From the NCBI GenBank assembly GCA_049698695.1, contig JBAVYH010000057.1:69021-133020 (forward strand): a stretch of 64,000 nt of DNA. Direction: 5' to 3'. Positions 61,352-64,000 of this stretch are shown one piece after another. The notes below the pieces were generated by a model, which saw nothing but the letters and a program-made list of their open reading frames with translations, was not told where the DNA came from and did no database searches. Each line of letters opens with the position of its first letter. Within the stretch, counting starts at the first letter, position 1. The stretch comes from Bog-375 sp049698695. Lineage in GTDB: Bacteria > Acidobacteriota > Terriglobia > Bryobacterales > Bryobacteraceae. The position numbers and the translations under genes are program-made.

Positions 61352-63034
61352 ATGCTGCTCCTGCTGGTGGTGGAGAACTACGCCGTGGTGGAGCGTCTGC
61401 GCATCCGCTTTCACCCCGGGCTGAATCTGCTGACCGGAGAGACCGGAAGCGGCAAGTCGATCGTGGTGGACGCTTTGGGCCTGCTGCTGGGAGGCCGCGC
61501 TTCCCCCGACATGATCCGCACCGGTGAGCCGCAAGCGCGCGTGGCCGGCATTTTCGATGTGCGGGACAACGCCGCGGTGCGCGGAATTCTCGAGCCGGCG
61601 GGCCTCGAGACCGAAGACGGCGAATTGCTCATCGAGCGCGAAATCCTGGCCGGTGGCAAGTCGCGCGCTTTCGTCGGCAGCCGGCCGGTGGCGGCCGCGC
61701 TGTTGCGCGAACTGGCTCCGTGCCTGGCCGATATCCACGGACAACACGAGCAGCAGCTTTTGTTTTCCCCCGATGCGCAGCGCGACCTGCTGGATGCCTT
61801 CGCCGGGAATTCGGAGCTCGCCGGACAGGCAGCCGAGCGATACCGCGGATGGCGCGCGGCGGCAGCCGGGCTTGAGGAGCTGGAAAGCTCCGAACAGGAG
61901 AAGCTGCGGGCGCTCGACCTCTGGACTTTCCAGCGGCGGGAAATCGAAAGCGCCGCCGTTGCACCGGAAGAAGACGCGGCGCTCGAGCGCGAGCGGCGCG
62001 TGCTGCAGAATGTGCAGCGCTTGGAAGAAGCCGCGACCACGGCCTATGCGTCCCTGTACGACAGCCCGGAATCGGCGCTGGCGCTGACGCGCCAGGCTGC
62101 CCGGCGCGTCGATGAATTGTGCCGCATCGACCCATCGCTCGAGGGCCTGCGCGAGCATCTCAAGGCGGCCGACCTGAGCCTCCAGGAGGCCGCCTATGGG
62201 CTGCGCGACTACCTTTCGCGTCTCGAGGCCAATCCGCAGCGGCTGGAAGAAGTGGAAACCCGCCTCGCCACGCTGGACCGCTTGAAACGCAAGTATGGCG
62301 CTTCGCTGGCGGCGGTGACGGAGTTTCTGGAACAAGTGCGCCGCCAGATCGCCGCCGTCGAAAATGCAGGCGAGCGGATGGAAGAGCTGCGGCGCGAACA
62401 GGCGCGGCTGGCCGCGGAATTCGAAAAGCAGGCAGCCGAGCTGACCCAACGGCGCACCGCGGCCGCGCGCAAGCTGGAGAAACGCGTGGTGGCGGAACTG
62501 GCGCCGCTCGGCATGGAGCGCGTCGTGTTCCGCGTGGAACTTGCCGCCGCGCCGTGGAGCGAGCACGGCGCCGACGGTGTGGCATTCTTGGTCTCGGCCA
62601 ACCCGGGCGAAGAGCCGCGGCCTCTCGAAAAAGTGGCCTCCGGCGGCGAGATTTCGCGCATCGCCCTGGCGCTAAAAACCTGCCTGGCGGGCGCCCGCCG
62701 CGCCGGCGAAGGCGGAGCGCAACGCACGCTGGTGTTCGATGAAGTGGATGCGGGCGTGGGCGGCGGCGCGGCGGAAGGCATCGGCCGCCGTCTCAAGCGG
62801 CTGGGAACGTCCGCCCAAGTGCTGTGCGTCACCCACCTGCCGCAAATCGCTTCCTTCGCCGACCATCATTACCGCGTCGACAAGCAGGAGGTTCGCGGCC
62901 GCACCGTAGCTACCGTCGAGGAACTCGATGCCGCGGGCCGCACTCGCGAGATCGGCCGCATGCTCTCCGGCCAGACGCTCACTCCCGAGGCTCTGAAGCA
63001 GGCCGCGCAACTCATCAAGCTGAGCGCGGAGTGA
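61352..63034 (+). CDS. recN: DNA repair protein RecN
   Basis: The 560-residue SMC-like protein begins with the RecN signature LVVENYAVVERLRIRF and Walker A TGETGSGKS (28-36). A coiled-coil middle separates it from signature VASGGEISRIALALKT and Walker B LVFDEVDAGVGGG, then LCVTHLPQIASFADHHYRVD. It acts in double-strand break repair. Downstream stands rpmH with its own promoter. Confidence 0.95.
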   Translation: MLLLLVVENYAVVERLRIRFHPGLNLLTGETGSGKSIVVDALGLLLGGRASPDMIRTGEPQARVAGIFDVRDNAAVRGILEPAGLETEDGELLIEREILAGGKSRAFVGSRPVAAALLRELAPCLADIHGQHEQQLLFSPDAQRDLLDAFAGNSELAGQAAERYRGWRAAAAGLEELESSEQEKLRALDLWTFQRREIESAAVAPEEDAALERERRVLQNVQRLEEAATTAYASLYDSPESALALTRQAARRVDELCRIDPSLEGLREHLKAADLSLQEAAYGLRDYLSRLEANPQRLEEVETRLATLDRLKRKYGASLAAVTEFLEQVRRQIAAVENAGERMEELRREQARLAAEFEKQAAELTQRRTAAARKLEKRVVAELAPLGMERVVFRVELAAAPWSEHGADGVAFLVSANPGEEPRPLEKVASGGEISRIALALKTCLAGARRAGEGGAQRTLVFDEVDAGVGGGAAEGIGRRLKRLGTSAQVLCVTHLPQIASFADHHYRVDKQEVRGRTVATVEELDAAGRTREIGRMLSGQTLTPEALKQAAQLIKLSAE

Positions 63035-63061
63035 CATCATTCAGCATCACGGTTTCCGGGC

Positions 63062-63070
63062 TGATATACT
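63062..63070 (+). promoter_or_regulatory. Extended -10 promoter for rpmH
   Basis: TGATATACT matches an extended -10 (TGn-TATACT). Transcription would start about 10 bases before the rpmH ATG, giving a very short leader. Confidence 0.5.
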
Positions 63071-63086
63071 GAGACATTGAGCTAAA

Positions 63087-63236
63087 ATGCCGAAGCGTAC
63101 ATTTCAACCAAATAACCGCCATCGCGCCAAGACCCACGGGTTCCGCAGTCGCATGGAAACCAAGAACGGCCGCGCGGTGCTGGCCCGACGCCGGGCGCGG
63201 GGCCGCAAGAAGCTTACTGTCAGTTCGGAGAGGTAG
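63087..63236 (+). CDS. rpmH: Ribosomal protein bL34
   Basis: The 49-residue protein reads MPKRTFQPNNRHRAKTHGFR, then SRMETKNGRAVLARRRARGR and KKLTVSSER, a canonical bL34. It is part of the 50S subunit. The rpmH-rnpA-yidD-yidC order is conserved in bacteria and often lies near oriC; no dnaA box cluster was seen here. Confidence 0.97.
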   Translation: MPKRTFQPNNRHRAKTHGFRSRMETKNGRAVLARRRARGRKKLTVSSER

Positions 63237-63263
63237 GGGTTTCCGGGCATGCCCGGCCACTAC
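63233..63263. repeat. Palindromic dispersed element over the rnpA start
   Basis: GTAG and CTAC flank the palindrome CCGGGCATGCCCGG (63243-63256). The rnpA ATG (63249-63251) is exactly at its centre, so a hairpin in the mRNA would occlude the start. The same element type is at 2968-3017. Confidence 0.6.
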
Positions 63264-63605
63264 GATTTCCCCAAACGTGTCCGTCTGCTGCGATCCAAGG
63301 ATTTTCGCCGGGTTTATGACCAGGGAAGCCGGTTTTCGGGCCCGATGTTCGCGGCGTTTTGCCTGCGGGGGGCCCTCGAAGACGGGTCGCGTATCGGTTT
63401 CACCGTGCCGCGCGCGCTGGGCAAGGCCGTGGTGCGGAACCGGATCAAACGGCGCTTACGGGAAGCCGTACGGTTACGGCTGGACCGGTTGAAATCATCG
63501 TGGTCGATTGTCATCAATCCCCGGCAGAAATCGTTGGATGCCCCGCTGGCGGAGCTGGAACGCGAAGTGGACCGCCTGTTTCAGCGCTGCAATGGATCAT
63601 CCTAG
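63249..63605 (+). CDS. rnpA: Ribonuclease P protein component
   Basis: The 118-residue protein has RLLRSKDFRRVYDQGSRF near the start and the RNR motif AVVRNRIKRRLREAVRL, the RNA-binding signature of RnpA. It binds the RNase P RNA and helps mature tRNA 5' ends. The start lies inside a palindrome. Its end overlaps yidD. Confidence 0.95.
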   Translation: MPGHYDFPKRVRLLRSKDFRRVYDQGSRFSGPMFAAFCLRGALEDGSRIGFTVPRALGKAVVRNRIKRRLREAVRLRLDRLKSSWSIVINPRQKSLDAPLAELEREVDRLFQRCNGSS

Positions 63606-63796
63606 CGCTGCTGCGCGTATACAAGATGGGGATCTCGTGGTGGCTGCCCTCTGCCTGCCGTTTTCATCCGACCTGTTCGGATTACATGCGGCAAGCGGTG
63701 GAACGGTACGGCGCGCTGCGCGGGGTGTGGATGGGCCTCTGCCGGCTGGCGCGCTGCCATCCGTTTCATGCCGGAGGCTTCGACCCCGTCCGGTAG
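63587..63796 (+). CDS. yidD: Membrane protein insertion factor YidD
   Basis: The frame reads LQWIILALLRVYKMGISWWL, then PSACRFHPTCSDYMRQAVER, then CRLARCHPFHAGGFDPVR. This is YidD with its conserved Cys/His pattern and an amphipathic N-terminus. The most natural length (69 residues) needs a CTG start at 63587, inside the rnpA coding end. No ATG, GTG or TTG is available near the conserved start. It assists YidC in inserting membrane proteins. Confidence 0.9.
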   Translation: MQWIILALLRVYKMGISWWLPSACRFHPTCSDYMRQAVERYGALRGVWMGLCRLARCHPFHAGGFDPVR

Positions 63797-63820
63797 ACGG
63801 AACAGGCGGAATCAAAGGGA

Positions 63821-64000
63821 ATGGCAGAACCAGATAGCGGCGGATCGCCGAAAGAAATGTCGATGGAAGTGCGGCTGCTGCTGGCCTTCCTGCTGATGGG
63901 CGTGGTGATGTTCGTCACGCCCTACATTTATAAGACTCCGCCGCCGGCGCAAAAGAACGCGCAGAAGACTACCGCCGCGCAGAGCGAGCCGGGTCCGGCG
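63821..64000 (+). CDS. yidC: Membrane protein insertase YidC, partial (N-terminus)
   Basis: The ATG at 63821 begins MAEPDSGGSPKEMSMEVRLL and the first helix, LLAFLLMGVVMFVTPYIY, then a Pro/Gln/Ala linker (TPPPAQKNAQKT). This is the N-terminal anchor of Gram-negative YidC; the large periplasmic domain and insertase core lie past the window. AAAGGGA precedes the start. Position after yidD supports the call. Confidence 0.9.
   Translation, partial: MAEPDSGGSPKEMSMEVRLLLAFLLMGVVMFVTPYIYKTPPPAQKNAQKTTAAQSEPGPA

Noticed and set aside
61280..62566. Minus-strand frame continuing the propeller gene over recN
   Set aside because: Antisense shadow of recN, with no propeller strands.

Overview
The window looks like chromosome from an Acidobacteriota member of the Solibacter/Bryobacter type. 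This rests on gene content seen here: three VWFA-related secreted proteins of the acidobacterial kind, a PadR regulator joined to a large orphan two-domain MacB/FtsX-like permease (the ADOP type), two ECF sigma factors each divergent from a Ser/Thr kinase region, an outer-membrane Gram-negative cell plan (lpxC, SurA-like isomerase), many carbohydrate enzymes, high G+C, and several families of short intergenic palindromes. No rRNA, tRNA or CRISPR array was seen. The species assignment is inference.

Layout. 1-7.4 kb: two overlapping VWFA genes, a frameshifted ZIP metal transporter, a YheT-like hydrolase, an MDR dehydrogenase and a periplasmic peptidyl-prolyl isomerase. 7.4-16.6 kb: a transglycosylase-like secreted protein, an NtrX/NtrY-like two-component pair, DNA polymerase I (proofreading site apparently degenerate), lpxC and a secreted protein of unknown function. 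16.7-22.1 kb: a GH3 glycosidase, a LacI-type regulator, an RRM RNA-binding protein and a 53-residue basic protein. 22.2-24.0 kb is decayed: an IS4-type transposase fragment, a methyltransferase fragment and a frameshifted dihaem cytochrome. 24.2-29.0 kb: ECF sigma factor, divergent transmembrane Ser/Thr kinase with an overlapping small gene, and a GH5 glycanase. 29.1-34.8 kb: galT, TrpB2-type synthase, tannase-family esterase, zinc-ribbon membrane protein, EamA transporter. 34.9-41.3 kb: second ECF sigma/kinase region, in which the kinase is fused to a STAND NTPase and overlaps a flavin oxidase. 41.4-47.4 kb: SuhB-like phosphatase, Hfq, VWFA protein, MoaD-MoaE fusion, PadR-ADOP. 47.6-51.7 kb: thioesterase, Nramp-UspA fusion, a HEPN-like protein and a HigBA-type toxin-antitoxin set. 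51.7-56.8 kb: a segment flanked by diverged direct repeats that carries three unrecognised secreted-protein genes, two of them tandem paralogues. 56.8-59.9 kb: a secreted protein and a matrixin-type metalloprotease. 60.3-64 kb: YncE-like propeller, recN, then the housekeeping cluster rpmH-rnpA-yidD-yidC.

The most unusual points are: the repeat-flanked 5-kb segment with a tandem pair of an unrecognised secreted family; a MoaD-MoaE fusion whose Gly-Gly tail is internal; the Nramp-UspA fusion; a HEPN-like gene converging on a toxin-antitoxin locus; two sigma/kinase regions that share a short motif upstream; and four genes (hfq, yidD, a HigB-like toxin and one tandem paralogue) whose conserved reading frame begins without an ATG, GTG or TTG in the expected place. 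Two genes, the ZIP transporter and the cytochrome, contain single frameshifts that could be real decay or assembly error.
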